From Byssothecium circinans (taxonomy: Eukaryota; Ascomycota; Dothideomycetes; Pleosporales; Massarinaceae): a DNA stretch of 64,000 nt. The notes below the pieces were generated by a model, which was not told the origin of the DNA, ran no database searches, and was given only the letters and a program-made list of their open reading frames with translations. Location of the stretch: positions 612,762-676,761 of the forward strand of contig ML976984.1 of the NCBI GenBank assembly GCA_010015675.1, given 5' to 3'. Shown here piece after piece: positions 23,601-34,433 of this stretch; position 1 is the first letter of the stretch, and every line of letters starts with the position of its first letter. The position numbers and the translations under genes were made by a program.

Positions 23601-23978
23601 CTTGCCTTGGGATGATGAGAGAGACGATTAGCGGTTTGAAGAATAGGAATAAAATGCATGTCATGAAGAATAATAGAACGGGTATAGAATGCTGTATAGA
23701 TACTAGAAGTAAGTTTAGAGATCGACGGGAAAGGGGGTATGTAGAGAGGGAACAGCGCCATCACTGTAGTCAGTCCTGTGGTATTTTATACAATGTGGAA
23801 GCTATACCGGCCATGCCGCTCACTGCGAGCATGCTGATGCCCTATAACGCCCCAGCCATGCCCCTCTAGCCAACTTGATACAGGTGCCCAATTGCCGTCC
23901 GTTCCACCCAATGCAACCCATTCCCAAACGCCAACTCAAAATCACGTCGATGCTCCTGGAGTACTTAATACCCTCGCA
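20675..23978. other. Intergenic, 3.3 kb, one doubtful small ORF
   Basis: Apart from the small ORF at 23424-23615 I see no gene. The stretch 22.2-22.5 kb is C-rich on the plus strand and opens long meaningless frames. Confidence 0.4.
23424..23615 (+). CDS. Small hypothetical protein (63 aa), doubtful
   Basis: The ORF begins MPHHITNAAFARTSITTCDV and ends in a Trp-rich segment (WYLDAETVWWRKFVLALG). It has a good start context (GAAAATGCC) and balanced composition, but no recognised domain, no signal peptide and no intron. It sits between the transporter promoter and the 3' side of UBC6. It may be chance. Confidence 0.25.
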   Translation: MPHHITNAAFARTSITTCDVFIMALGYLDPRVMMSPEQLVESVSPWYLDAETVWWRKFVLALG

Positions 23979-24800
23979 CTAAGCCGCGACTCCATCACCC
24001 ACCACCCGTGCGACCAGTATCCAAGCAAGAATCCCGCCCAAAATCAACCTCCATTTATTCCTCCCCATCCAACTCTGCCCCGCATCCCTCGCGACCTGCC
24101 CACCCTGAACAACAGCATCAATCGCCGTCGCGCTCCCGCTCGGCCGCTTCCTCAACCCCGCCATATCAGGCGAGCAATGCGACAGGCTCGGCAGCGGCAG
24201 TCCCGTCTGCGGATTAATCCTCTTCTCTTTCATCCACTTGAGATTCTCCTCATCGACCTCGGGCCACTCAGCGCGGAACTTAGCCCCTCCATCACCAGCC
24301 TTGATAGCCCCCACACCGCGCGTATTCGACGATGATTGTACCCCGGCCTGCTTTGTCCCTCCACCCGTGCTATTCCACCACCTCGTGCGCTGCGCGAAGA
24401 GCTTGCGCTCCGCATCGCTGGCCCTCACGCTCCCCGTCGTCATCTCCTCGCTCGTCATGAAACTCAGCAGGCCCGTCAGAATCGTGCTCACCCCCCACGT
24501 CGGGTTGAAGCTCTTGGGATGGAAGTCGCTGATGCTCAGGCAGAGGCGGACTGATGACTGGAAGCGGCCTGACGGCGTGTGCATGCGGATCGCGGGCGGC
24601 GCGTAGGGGTAGTCGGGCGGGAACATGAGGGACCCCCAGTACTGCCCGCCTTCGTAGGGGGTTTCGGGCGGCCCCGTGAGGATGTAGTGCCATTCTAGGA
24701 TGTTCTTTTCCGATGGGTGCACGATGATGTACGGTGGCGGCGATTTGGAGATGCTGGCGTATTCGCGCGTTAGGCGCCTTGTCGCTGCTGGTGTTGCCAT
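23979..24800 (-). CDS. UBC6: ER-anchored E2 ubiquitin-conjugating enzyme Ubc6 (UBE2J type)
   Basis: A single exon of 273 residues is chosen from MATPAATRRLTREY, the conserved Ubc6 start. An upstream in-frame extension to 25004 is Pro/Thr-rich 5' leader and was left out. The UBC domain covers about residues 5-115. The catalytic cysteine is Cys87 in VRLCLSISDFHPKSFNPTWG. As in other Ubc6/UBE2J proteins, the usual HPN triad is replaced by the HTPSGRF region. The C-terminus has one membrane helix (WRLILGGILAWILVARVV), making this a tail-anchored protein whose catalytic domain faces the cytosol. It would act with the Doa10 ligase in ER-associated degradation. The linker is Gly/Ser-rich. It is divergent from SAM50 with 590 bp between starts. 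Confidence 0.95.
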   Translation of the reverse strand: MATPAATRRLTREYASISKSPPPYIIVHPSEKNILEWHYILTGPPETPYEGGQYWGSLMFPPDYPYAPPAIRMHTPSGRFQSSVRLCLSISDFHPKSFNPTWGVSTILTGLLSFMTSEEMTTGSVRASDAERKLFAQRTRWWNSTGGGTKQAGVQSSSNTRGVGAIKAGDGGAKFRAEWPEVDEENLKWMKEKRINPQTGLPLPSLSHCSPDMAGLRKRPSGSATAIDAVVQGGQVARDAGQSWMGRNKWRLILGGILAWILVARVVGDGVAA

Positions 24801-25390
24801 GGTGGCGTGTGGAGTGTGGGGCGGGAAGGTAAACGAGGGTGAGGGGAAGTTGTTGAGAGGGCGTGGTAGGTTGTGGGTTGTGAGCGGCCGTCGTTGATGT
24901 ATTGATTGATAGAAGTTTGGATTAGGACAATGGAGTTGAAGGTATGTAGATGACGGGAGGCAGGAGGTGAGTGGGATTTGCTTGACGGCACGGTCAAGAG
25001 GCACGGTTCACATGCGTGTCTTAAGTCGTTGGTGAAGGCAGTGGTTTGTAGGTGAGTTGGAAGGCACAGCCTGATTACGTATACATGCTCCTCCATGTCC
25101 GGTCTCACAGGAGATGGTCGGAGATGGTCGGAGATAAGGAAACAGACGTCTGGACCTTGCAAACAACAACAGAAGCAAGCGCACATGTGAAATTGTAGGC
25201 ATGATATTCTGAATGCCTTTCACGTTCGTGACTATTTTTTACCACCAAGTTTGCAATTGTTGTTGCGTGATAGACATTTGAAGATAGTCTTGGCTTTTCC
25301 GGTCCACGAGCGGCCGAGATGGGTAAGTGATCGCCGCGTGCAGGCTTTCACCAGCGCCAAATATCCAGCTCGACGACAGCAATAGCTTCA
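24801..25390. promoter_or_regulatory. Divergent intergenic region UBC6/SAM50
   Basis: The 590 bp separate two divergently read genes and must contain both promoters. Near 25112 the word GAGATGGTCG is directly repeated twice. I see no TATA box or other gene. Confidence 0.4.
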
Positions 25391-27064
25391 ATGGCGTCGC
25401 CAATAGAAGACGATGTAAGTCAGGACTACATCCATGCATAGGTGAAGCTAATTGATGTATCAGGTCTTCGAGAAGCTGAAGAACACCACCGATCTAGAGG
25501 CGCACAAGCGGAATCAGGATGACCTCAACGCGCGAGGGTACGCACAGCATCAGAAGGCGCAGGAAAGACTGGCAGAGTTGGTATGTTTATGCGCATAGCA
25601 ATACATGAATTTCCAAACTGACTTAGTCACAGCTCGACGACAACACCACTCTCCCAGTAACTGTATCCTCGGTCCGCGTTCTCAATGCAAACCGCACCAG
25701 GCGAGGCTTCCTCGAACAAGTCGTCAGTCCCATACTCAGCGCCAACCATGGGGAGGGCTATACGCTAGAGGAATGCTTGAGAGAAGTCGGAAACGCGACG
25801 GAGAAGCTGAACCGTTTCGGTACGACAATCTCTATGAATGCAACAGCAAAGACTGATGTGGATAGGCATCTTCAAGCAGCCGATCAAGGTCTTTCTCGAC
25901 CGACCCGACCCCACCATCGCTACGTCGTCTCCCACAGATGTCGACGTCTACATACACGCCACCGAACGCGGCAACTACACTATCAAGACGGGTACAGAAG
26001 CCGGTGCCTCGGAGGCGGATGCATATATCCACGCTGAGCTGCGCAACCTGTTCGGTGGTGCAGAGACTTTGAATGCACACGGCTCGCTAGGAACACGGAC
26101 ACGCTCGTCTTATTCTGCTGCTTTTGATACCCCCATCTTGAGCAACCCGGACTTCAAGTTCCAGGTCAATGGTTTCGCTAGCTCAACGCTGAAGAGTTGG
26201 GCAAGCCATGAGGAGGTTCAGAGGGGCGGCAATTCAAAACTACTTTGGCGATCGAAGAATGACAGTCAGCATGAGTTTGGCTACTCTGGCATCTGGAGAC
26301 AGGTCACTGGTCTCGCGGAGAACGCTTCGCCGACCGTGCGCGCAGACGCCGGCGACTCGTTCAAGTCAAGTCTCACGCACACGTGGGTGAAGGACAAGCG
26401 CGACTACCCGTTGCTTCCCAACAAGGGCTACCTCATGAAGACCGTCTCAGAACTCGCTGGATACGGCCCGCTAGGTGGAGACGTATCGTTCTTCAAATCG
26501 GAAGCTGAATCACAGGTCGCACTGCCTTTCGGCGACACCGGCATCACTCTAACGGCAGGTTTACGAGGAGGTCTACTCTATCCCTTGGCGCGGGGTGGGA
26601 GCAGCACGCCCCAGCATTCCCGCATCAACGACCGCTTCCAGCTCGGCGGTCCTACCAACGTCCGCGGCTTCCGCCTCTCCGGTCTCGGTCCCCATGACGG
26701 TCCGGATGCAGTCGGTGGCGACGTCTACGCCGCAGGCGGTGCCTCCCTTCTCGTCCCCGTCCCCAGAGTTGGCAAAGACACCCCTCTCCGCCTCCAGGCC
26801 TTCATCAACGGCGGGCGATTGCTCTCGCTCAAGAACCCTAACAAGGAGGGTGGAGCCATGGACAACGCAGCTGTTCAGGGCAGTGTGAAAAAGGCGCTAG
26901 GCAGTCTGACGGATGGCCTGCCTAGTACGGCTGCTGGCTTTGGCATCGTGTATGCACACCCAATTGCGCGGTTCGAGATCAACTTCAGTCTGCCGTTGGT
27001 GCTGAGGCAGAGGGAGGAAGCAAGGAAGGGTTTGAGCTTTGGGGTTGGTATCGAGTTTTTGTAA
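25391..27064 (+). CDS. SAM50: Mitochondrial outer-membrane assembly protein Sam50/Tob55 (Omp85 family)
   Basis: Four exons (25391-25414, 25464-25580, 25633-25819, 25866-27064; introns 49, 52 and 46 nt) give 508 residues. The eight-residue first exon MASPIEDD is fixed by a GTAAGT donor and phase 0. A POTRA domain lies at about residues 45-150 (LDDNTTLPVTVSSVRVLNANRTRRGFLEQVV). A 16-strand beta-barrel follows, containing the Omp85 loop motif in RFQLGGPTNVRGFRLSGLGP (the invariant (I/V)RGF that reaches into the barrel). It ends in a typical beta-signal (LSFGVGIEFL). Sam50 inserts beta-barrel proteins such as Tom40 and porin into the outer membrane within the SAM complex with Sam35 and Sam37. No part appears damaged. 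Confidence 0.94.
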
Positions 27065-28077
27065 AGCTTATGGGTTGGATGGGGGTGTAGATAGGTCGTG
27101 TATAAATAGGAAATACCAGTAGACTTTACGAATTGTCGCAGTCCTCTTTGAGTTCATTGTTCGTGGCGGCACTATCCCTGCTTCGTATCTGGGGACTAGA
27201 AAGTGGACCAGGGGATAATTCTACTCTTCGCCTGGGTACTTTGACCTGTTCGCAAGATCAAAGCCACCGTCTTGACGACATCTGGATGTTCTGCATCGAG
27301 GCTGACCCCTTACGCTAGCGCCAGCCACAACCGTCGCCACGGATCGCCCAGCACATCGAAGATCATCATTCACCAGCCTCGTTCCTGACGTGTTTTTCGT
27401 CCCCTCTCATCTCTCATCACGCCCAAATAGTTCCATCCCAACCCAGACTAATTCAACGCCAAACAGTTTCCACGCAATTGTTACCAGATGTTTAGGCACA
27501 GAATACCTAGTTGGTATGAGCTGTTCTGCGGCGACATGCAGGTGCCTTGTTCGCCGCAAAGTGATGGTAGGTAGTAATTCTCCGGAACGACGGGAAAAGA
27601 TGCGGCGATGTCATGATCGACAGGGCGCTGCGTGTGATGGATAGGCTGGTTGGATGGCTGAAAGCGGTGGCGGGTGGGTGTTTTGTGGGGTTTTCATGAC
27701 GATGGATGGGACGGAGGCAGAGGGGCTGGTTGGTTGGTTGAGAAGTGTGTGGAGCAAACATATCCTTGTGGGACTGACTGGGTGACATTTCCGGCGTATA
27801 AAGGGGACTTGAGTCCTCTTGCCTTGATGTTTCGAAACAATAATTGTTGCCCACGAAAATCTATCCTCGCACGACGCTCGAGATTGTTCGACTCTGTTTC
27901 GAAACGTTTTTTAAAAGGACGCTATTTTTCGATCGTTTGCATATCGGCATTGAAACCTCAAGGAACCGTTGAGGAAAGAGATATAAGAGGAAGCTTTTAC
28001 ACCACACAAACAATCTCGACTTTCATCGCGACAGAACAGAAACCGAACAAAACGAAGCGTCCGTCCTCACATCCACA
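27065..28077. promoter_or_regulatory. Intergenic with TATA box before the small secreted protein
   Basis: No gene is seen. TATAAAGG at 27797-27804 lies 274 nt before the ATG at 28078, implying a long 5' leader of about 240 nt if used. Confidence 0.4.
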
Positions 28078-28739
28078 ATGCGTTTCCCCACCCTCAGTCT
28101 CAGTCTCAGTCTCGCCGCTCTCCTAAGCGCAACACTATCCTCCGCGCTCCCCGCACCAACGACAACGGCAACAACATCCCAAGCACCCACAGACTTCTAC
28201 CTCGTAACATCCGACCAAGCGACCCCCTCAACAAACTCCTCACAACTCCAAGGCGTATCCGCCACAACCCCCTTCGTACGTTCCTTCCTCCCACACCTCC
28301 CCATCTCCCCCAAGTAATACCCATAAAGATATCTCACCTAACATCCCAACAGAACGAAGCCCCTCTATCCGGGACAACCCTCCTCCTCCGCCTCCTCGAA
28401 CCGGGCTACAACTCCCTCCCCAGCTTTACCTTCACCCCCGCGACCTCCACGCTCTCCACAACGCTGACATCGCACGGCGTCCCCACGCAATGGAACAGCA
28501 GCGCCGTGTCCGCGAACTCGGCGCTGCAGTTCGTGGCTTCGCAGCAGAAGGCGAACCTGGGGCTTGGCGGTGAGGGCGAGTATCTGCTGACGGTGGATGG
28601 GAAGACGGAGGGCTGGACGGTGTGTAAGAGTCAGACGGGGCAGAGTGTGCTGTGGTGGATGGGCGAGGCGGAGGGGTGTCGGAAGACGTTTTTGCATGTT
28701 GTGGGGGATGCGCCGTATTTGAGGATGGTGAGGTCATGA
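28078..28739 (+). CDS. Small secreted protein of unknown function
   Basis: Two exons (28078-28275, 28353-28739; intron 77 nt with a CTAAC branch-like site) give 194 residues. The N-terminus is a clear signal peptide (MRFPTLSLSLSLAALL...SSALPAP) encoded by a short Ser-Leu repeat. The mature part starts with a Thr/Pro/Ser linker, then FYLVTSDQ, and ends GEYLLTVDGKTEGWTVCKS...GCRKTFLHVVGDAPY, with two cysteines that could pair. It looks like an extracellular beta-rich domain of the kind common in Dothideomycete secretomes. I do not recognise a named family with certainty. An effector-like role is possible but unsupported. Confidence 0.7.
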
Positions 28740-28926
28740 GGGGTGGAGGGATTGGCGTGGTTGAGGAAGAAACCCTGGAATACGAAGGTCGGAAGGGATA
28801 CGAGACGTGATTGTGCGAATGAGAAAACTCTGTGAATGTAATTTTTAACGCATATTTAACGCTCTATCATAATCTTTCTAATCGCATCATCCTCTGGGAT
28901 TCTATCATCCCAACTGCAAAGAGTTT

Positions 28927-30470
28927 TTAAGACCCAAAAAGCTGCGGTCCCCCCAAAACCCCCTTTGAATCATAAACCCACCTAATCCCAACCAATTTCT
29001 CATAATGCCCCAACTGATATACACTATGCGCTTCCTCCTTGCCCAAACTTGCATCCCCATAATTAATATACATTCCAAAATTGCTTCCCGGGCTCGCATC
29101 CGTAATGGCCCTGACACATCAATTCAAGAAGCTAAACTACGCAGTATTATACGTCCCACTGGCAACGCGGTCATAGAACCGCATCTTCAAGGTCGTATTG
29201 CGATGCGCGTAGGCAGTGTCGCCGTCGGGCACGTTGGCGATGGCACTGTTGTTTCCGCCGTGAGAGTCGAAGAATAGGTACCATTGGCGAGAGTTGGAGC
29301 GCGCGTTGGCAGCCCAGTAGTTGATGAGGGCGGTGATGGCGGCAGGGGGGAGCCAGTCGGGCATGAGGGATTTGGCGAAGAAGTTTTCTTGCGTGTTTTA
29401 GGGTTTGGGTTGGGCGAGGGGGTCATTGGAAAAGGAGATCAGGGTGTTGAGCCAATTGTTCATGGTGATGGGGGCCACCGCTGACTCCCAGTTTGCTGAG
29501 AAGGGGTTGGATTACTTTGTTGAAGTCAATTTGGCTGCCGTAGTATACGCCACTAAAGCTCGTGTAGCTGGAAAGAAAGAGATGCATGTTGAGCTCTAGA
29601 GGCAGGCTGTTGCGTGTGAAGTCTTGGAGAGCGGTGATGATGTTGGCTAATTGGGTCGCGGAGAAAAGTTGGATGCCGTGATTGAAGACGATGTTTGAAT
29701 CTGGCGCAGTGAAGGTGCGGTATTTAAAATTTGTGACGATCCCAAAAGCCGCACTGGCACCTCGCAGGGCGTAAAGAGATCGGAGTTTTGGGTCGTAGAG
29801 GCTGTGACCATGCTGCTGTTGGCTAAGACGACTTCGGCTTCGAGAATGTTGTCGAGAGTCAGGCCCTTGCTGCGGGAGATCAGCCCGTTACCGCCGTGGA
29901 GGGGGAGTCCGCCGACACCAACACTTTGATATGTTAGAGCCAACATTGAAGAAGTGGAAAAACGCACTTACCCTGGCATGTTCCATGGCTGATGTCTTTC
30001 TTGCCCTGGTTCTGTAGAGCAGTGGCAACATCGCCTAACCTCCTTGCAGTTCCGATCACAGTAGTGTTCTCAACTTGGTCAACTGTGACGGAAGCAAAAT
30101 TCTTCATGCCGACAAGCAAGTATTCATCCTCTGAACCAAGCTCATGCGGAGCATATGAGTGACCTCCAGACCTGGGCGTGATGAGAACGCCATTGATCGC
30201 TCCACAGGCCACGGCATCCTGAATGTGCCTGATGGTGGCGGGAATAGCAACGGTAGCTGGCTTATAGGGAACACGGATGTTGAAGGGTTTCAGAGCCTGA
30301 GTATAGTCTAACGGTTCGGAAGCAGCTGTAGGGACCGATGCTGCCTTCAAGCAGTCATCTATGAGCGCGCGTTTAGAGAGTGGAGTATTGGCGTATCCAT
30401 ATCCTTCAAGTCGTGATAATGCCGAACGGCTAGGCGGGAAGAAACGCGCACCGGGTATATACACCAGCCA
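28927..30470 (-). pseudogene. Decayed secreted FAD-linked sugar oxidase (PCMH + BBE type)
   Basis: The order of conserved segments matches glucooligosaccharide-oxidase-like flavoenzymes: TPRSGGHSYAPH (His for FAD attachment), ISHGTC (Cys for the second FAD bond), GVGG...HGG, the DLF...ALRGASAAFGIVTNF stretch, WYLFFDSHGG, TAYAHR, and a BBE-like end with INYGDASLGKEEA and the Tyr before the C-terminus. The gene is broken repeatedly. A base appears lost just before the intron donor at 29971, another frame change lies near 29774, and another near 29471. In-frame stops are TAA at 29398-29400, TAG at 29137-29139 and TGA at 29119-29121. Coding similarity continues past each break down to 28927. The signal peptide is not readable. 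The intact enzyme would oxidise sugars to aldonolactones with O2. Confidence 0.82.
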
Positions 30471-30895
30471 AGCATATCGCAGGCCCGGTCGATGGGTTAT
30501 GTAGAAGGGTTGAATGAGGCTGATATGATCCCTATGCGCCGAGCGAGGACCTCGAATTGATTGTCTTTGTCGTCGGTAACCAGGGGGAAGGGGGTGATCT
30601 TGCTCGAAACGGTAACGTGGAAATTGATGTGATCATGTAAAGCCTGTAGCATTTTAGCCAGTTAGTTATTGGTATGTACGTTTAATTTAGGAGACCGTTC
30701 ATTGCAGCTCCTAACAATGCGGGCCTCAATTATTTCCGCCATCTTACTCTAGACAGTATGACCTAGAGTGGATGAATGAAGACCCATGAGCAATTGCGAA
30801 TCTAGTGGGGAAGTGTGTGGAGGAGCAAAATCCATACAAACTCAAAGCCGTCGCCCGCAAGGAGAATCAGCTGCTGTATGATACTTTGAAAAGTC
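30471..30895. promoter_or_regulatory. Shared upstream region of oxidase pseudogene and lactonase
   Basis: About 425 bp between two divergent genes. No further gene is seen, and no TATA box was identified with confidence. Confidence 0.35.
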
Positions 30896-32126
30896 ATGTT
30901 GTCCCCATCCTCTACACTTTGGCCCTTTTTCGCAGGTTTCGCAAGTGCTGCGAACCTGTGGGCCACGCATTATTCGGGTACCGCCAACTGGTTAACTTTT
31001 GATGGCAGCTCTCTCAAGTTGACCACGCAGTCGAAGACCAACAACTTGATGCCTAGCTGGATTACGTACGATGCACCCGGCAAGGCTTTGTACATTCCAG
31101 ATGAGAACTACAATTCCGCTAGTGGAACTCTCGTCTCCTTCTCAGTTGGGTCCAACGGTGCTCTCACGCAGACGGGCAAAGCGACAACACCAAAATCGGC
31201 GGTTGCGACGGCGCTTTACGGTGGTAGTAACGGGAAGGGCTTCATCGTGAACGCTCACTAGTAAGTTGTGCCGCTCCAAATGAAGGCTGAGACTGACATA
31301 TGAAAGCGATGCATCCACATTGACAACGTTCAAGTTGCCCCTCGGCAATGGCCAGCCGCTCCAGACACTGAAATTCACAATGTCCCAGAAGGGCCCAAAT
31401 TCAAGGCAGGATGTGCCGCATCCACATCATGCTTTCACGGATCCAACAGGGGCCTTCCTTCTCGTCCCGGATCTCGGTGCTGATCTCATTCGCATCTTTT
31501 CGATAGATGCGAGCTCTGGAAAGCTCACCGAGTGTGGTGGCGGAAAGGCTCCAGCAGGCGCTGGCCCCAGACATGGTACATTCTGGGCTCCCTCAGGTTT
31601 AAACTCCAGAATTCGTCGCGCACCAGCAGGCCTTGTGCTTTTCGTTGCAAATGAGCTGGGCAATTCTGTGTCAGGATACACTGTCGCATATCCTTCGGGA
31701 AGTGGCGGCTGTTTGTCCTTGACTATGAAGCAAACACTGAATCCGTACCAAAACAATGGAGCTGCGCCCAGAGGCACCAAGCTCGCTGAAGTCAAGACCA
31801 AGGACAACTTTCTCTACACGGCGAACCGTAATGACAAGAAATTTGGGGCTCAAGCAGACTCCATATCGCAATACACCATTGCGTCTGATGGTACACTGAC
31901 TTGGGCTGATGTGACCTCCACTTACAGCTGGTACCCACGCACGTTCGACATCAATAAGGCCGGTGATTACATCGCCATTGGAGGGCAAACGACAGCAAAC
32001 GTGGTCATAGTGAAGAGAGATCCCGCGACTGGCAAGCTGGGACCACAGGTCGCAAATTTGAGGCTGGGAAACACAGGCACGCCTGAGAACGAGGACGGCG
32101 TGAGCGCGGTCGTTTGGGATGAGTAG
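30896..32126 (+). CDS. Secreted lactonase-family 7-bladed beta-propeller protein
   Basis: Two exons (30896-31260, 31307-32126; intron 46 nt) give 394 residues. A signal peptide precedes NLWATHYSGTANWLTFDG. Repeated propeller strands follow: SWITYDAPGKALYIPDEN, PHPHHAFTDPTGAFLLVPDLGADLIRIFSI, GPRHGTFWAPSG, LVLFVANELGNSVSGYTV, DNFLYTANRND, and the final WYPRTFDINKAGDYIAIGGQTTANVVIVKRD. This order is that of the 6-phosphogluconolactonase/carboxymuconate-cyclase-like (lactonase) family. The conserved His and Arg in PHPHHAF and GPRHG fit the active-site face. Secretion and the adjacent divergent sugar oxidase suggest hydrolysis of extracellular aldonolactones. That role is inference from context. 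Confidence 0.85.
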
Positions 32127-32470
32127 AAGAGCCTAGGAAGCAAAGTGGCTGAGAAAACTGAGAGCAGAAACTGATGATACGATGTTTTGCTCTTTGATGA
32201 CTGATTGTGAGATCTGTGAATGCGACGCGTGAATGTTCCTCCGCCAAGGCCCGTGGACGCTAAGGGAGGCGCCACTGAGTCAACATAGCTGACGTCCACG
32301 TCTTCTCTTTCGTGCACTTCGCGAATTTCCAAAACAACAGCTTCAATCAATCGATCTACGACTCGATCAACCACATAATATCGCCCTAACTCGGATTCTC
32401 AATACAGCAGCAACTTGTTCCAAATCTTCAGACCTGACCAGACCTGACCAGCCATCAAACATCAAACATC
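32127..32470. other. Intergenic
   Basis: Short spacer with a direct repeat CAGACCTGAC/CAGACCTGAC near 32429-32450 and a CATCAAA repeat just before the next start codon. No gene. Confidence 0.4.
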
Positions 32471-33983
32471 ATGAAGACTGACACGTACAAGACACTCTGT
32501 CTCGAGCAGGCTGCTCTTAGCCCTCTTCATTACCGTCACGGATGCATTATCGTTCGCGGAGGCAAGGTCATCGGCCAAGGCTTTAATGATCACCGTGCTG
32601 GCTTCTCGGGCGGTGCCCTAAAGAACGGACGCTTGCCTGTCCGCTCCGCTAACGACGCAGCCCTTGCCGAGCTGAAGAAGAAGCACAAGCTCAAGCGACA
32701 TTTAAAGAACCTGACGGAGAATACGACATTCACTCCATTCGAGAACATGGGTGGCGGCACACTTGCCAACACTCCTCTCTCGATGCACTCTGAGATGATG
32801 GCGATCCACTCAGCTCTCTCCGCCTCCAGCACGATGGCCGCCAGTGCCGTGTCATGCCAAAAACCGTACTTTAAACTATCGGGTGATTCTAAACGAAAAG
32901 CCCGACTACGGCGGGACGCGGTCAAAGCCCACGTCGAGACCATCTGCAAGGCAGCCCTCGCGCAGTCAGCCGCGGAACAACGCACCGGCCCGTCTTCCGT
33001 TCAAGAGTGGCGATTTGGAGACTCTGCATCTCAACCGGGCCAAACTGGACCTCGTGTTAGACTGCACGAAGGAGGAGCTGGACGTGGCGGCGCCTCCATT
33101 GGAAAGTGCGAAGAAACACCGAACGAAGAACCGGAAGTATCGTCAACAGCATGGATCACAGTACAAGGGAGAACAACAACAACACAAAGAGAAGCGTCGA
33201 CAGCAGGCGCGTAAGCTGTCGACGCAGGCCTCCATTACGGCTCCTTGCCATCGTTCGACTGCTAATGATACCTCGAACGCTAATTATTCCTCAGATACAA
33301 GCGCTAATTCTGAGGATTCAAAGAAGCTCTTTACCTCTGAGATCGCAAAGCCTTACAAGCAGGTATGCATCGCTGTCCGAGCCGATGCACAGCAGTTAAT
33401 AAATCAGAAGCAAAAGCGAAACAGTCCAACCCCTACGGCAAAGACGCAGCCTGTGTTGATACCGAAGGGAAGTAGTAGCCGAAGCAATCACAGTATCGCC
33501 GACCGTATGAAGCATCCGCGACTTAACGGAGCCGACCTTTATGTTGCGCGATTAGGGTGGCAAACGGGCAACAATTCCAGCAAGAACGACATATGCTGTG
33601 ATGCCGACATGGCTCCAGCTCCAGAGCCCGCCCCATCTAAGCTTAAGCCCTCAACTGGCTCATTACACGAGGAGCTCCTGTTCCTCACTCCTCCTTCCAC
33701 TCCTCCGCCCAAGCCGGCACACGTCGCAGAAAGGCAACCTTCGGTGTTGGCATCTCGGCCCTGCTATCGATGCATCTCCTACATGAACTCGGTTGGCATC
33801 AAGCGCGTCTTCTGGACTACCGAGACCGGAGAGTGGGAATGCGCAAAGGTTCGAGACTTGGTAGACGCTTTAGACAACCTTGGCCAAGCTGAGTCAAGTA
33901 CTGTTGCTGCTGCGCTGAGCAACGTCTTTGTCACCAAGCATGAGGTTTTGATGTTGCGACGGACGATGGGTGGGGACGGCTAA
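32471..33983 (+). CDS. Cytidine-deaminase-fold protein with a ~300-residue insertion; gene model uncertain
   Basis: The N-terminal half reads LCLEQAALSPLHYRHGCIIVRGGKVIGQGFND and then PLSMHSEMMAIHSAL, with the zinc/catalytic HxE at residues 106-108. The second zinc motif lies far downstream in another frame: RPCYRCISYMNSVGIKRVFW followed by GEWECAKVRDLVDAL. Together they are the HxE...PCxxC pair of CMP/dCMP and tRNA deaminases. The frames can be joined by a 52-nt intron 32849-32900 (weak GTGTCA donor, GAAAAG acceptor), giving 486 residues. A 1-nt frameshift near 32985-33005 is the other option, since the first frame still looks coding up to VQEWRF. The linker is Lys/Gln/Ser-rich and low complexity. 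Substrate is unknown. Confidence 0.6.
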
Positions 33984-34433
33984 TATTGACTCAGTCGTTC
34001 AGCTGTGTGGTAGAAGTTTGGATTCATATATTATATCATGATTCGAGCAATGCTCAGTAACGTGCTAAATATGATGATCCTTAGAGGCTGCTCCCCTCAT
34101 CAGTGACACCCGCCCAGCACCAGCACGAACTACCATTTTCTACCACTTCAACCGTTGCATTACCTCAATCCATAAGCTCTACATGCGCCAGCTACAGTCT
34201 CACGTACAATCGCCTCAATTTGCCGACGGTGTTATCGCCGTTCCCGGCCGAGAGGAGCCTAGGACGCCACAGCTTTCGTCTTGGGGTGAATATACGGAGG
34301 CAAAACAGACTAGGACCTTATCTTCCTTCCATTGAGCGCAACTATGGGAAACTGCCAAACTTTTGGCACTGGGGTATCATATCAAAACGCCATCCAAAAT
34401 GCACACAGCCAACCGAAGTAAACGGCAAAGCCT
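33984..34433. other. Convergent intergenic region
   Basis: 3' regions of the deaminase-like gene and RPC7. No gene recognised. Confidence 0.4.
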
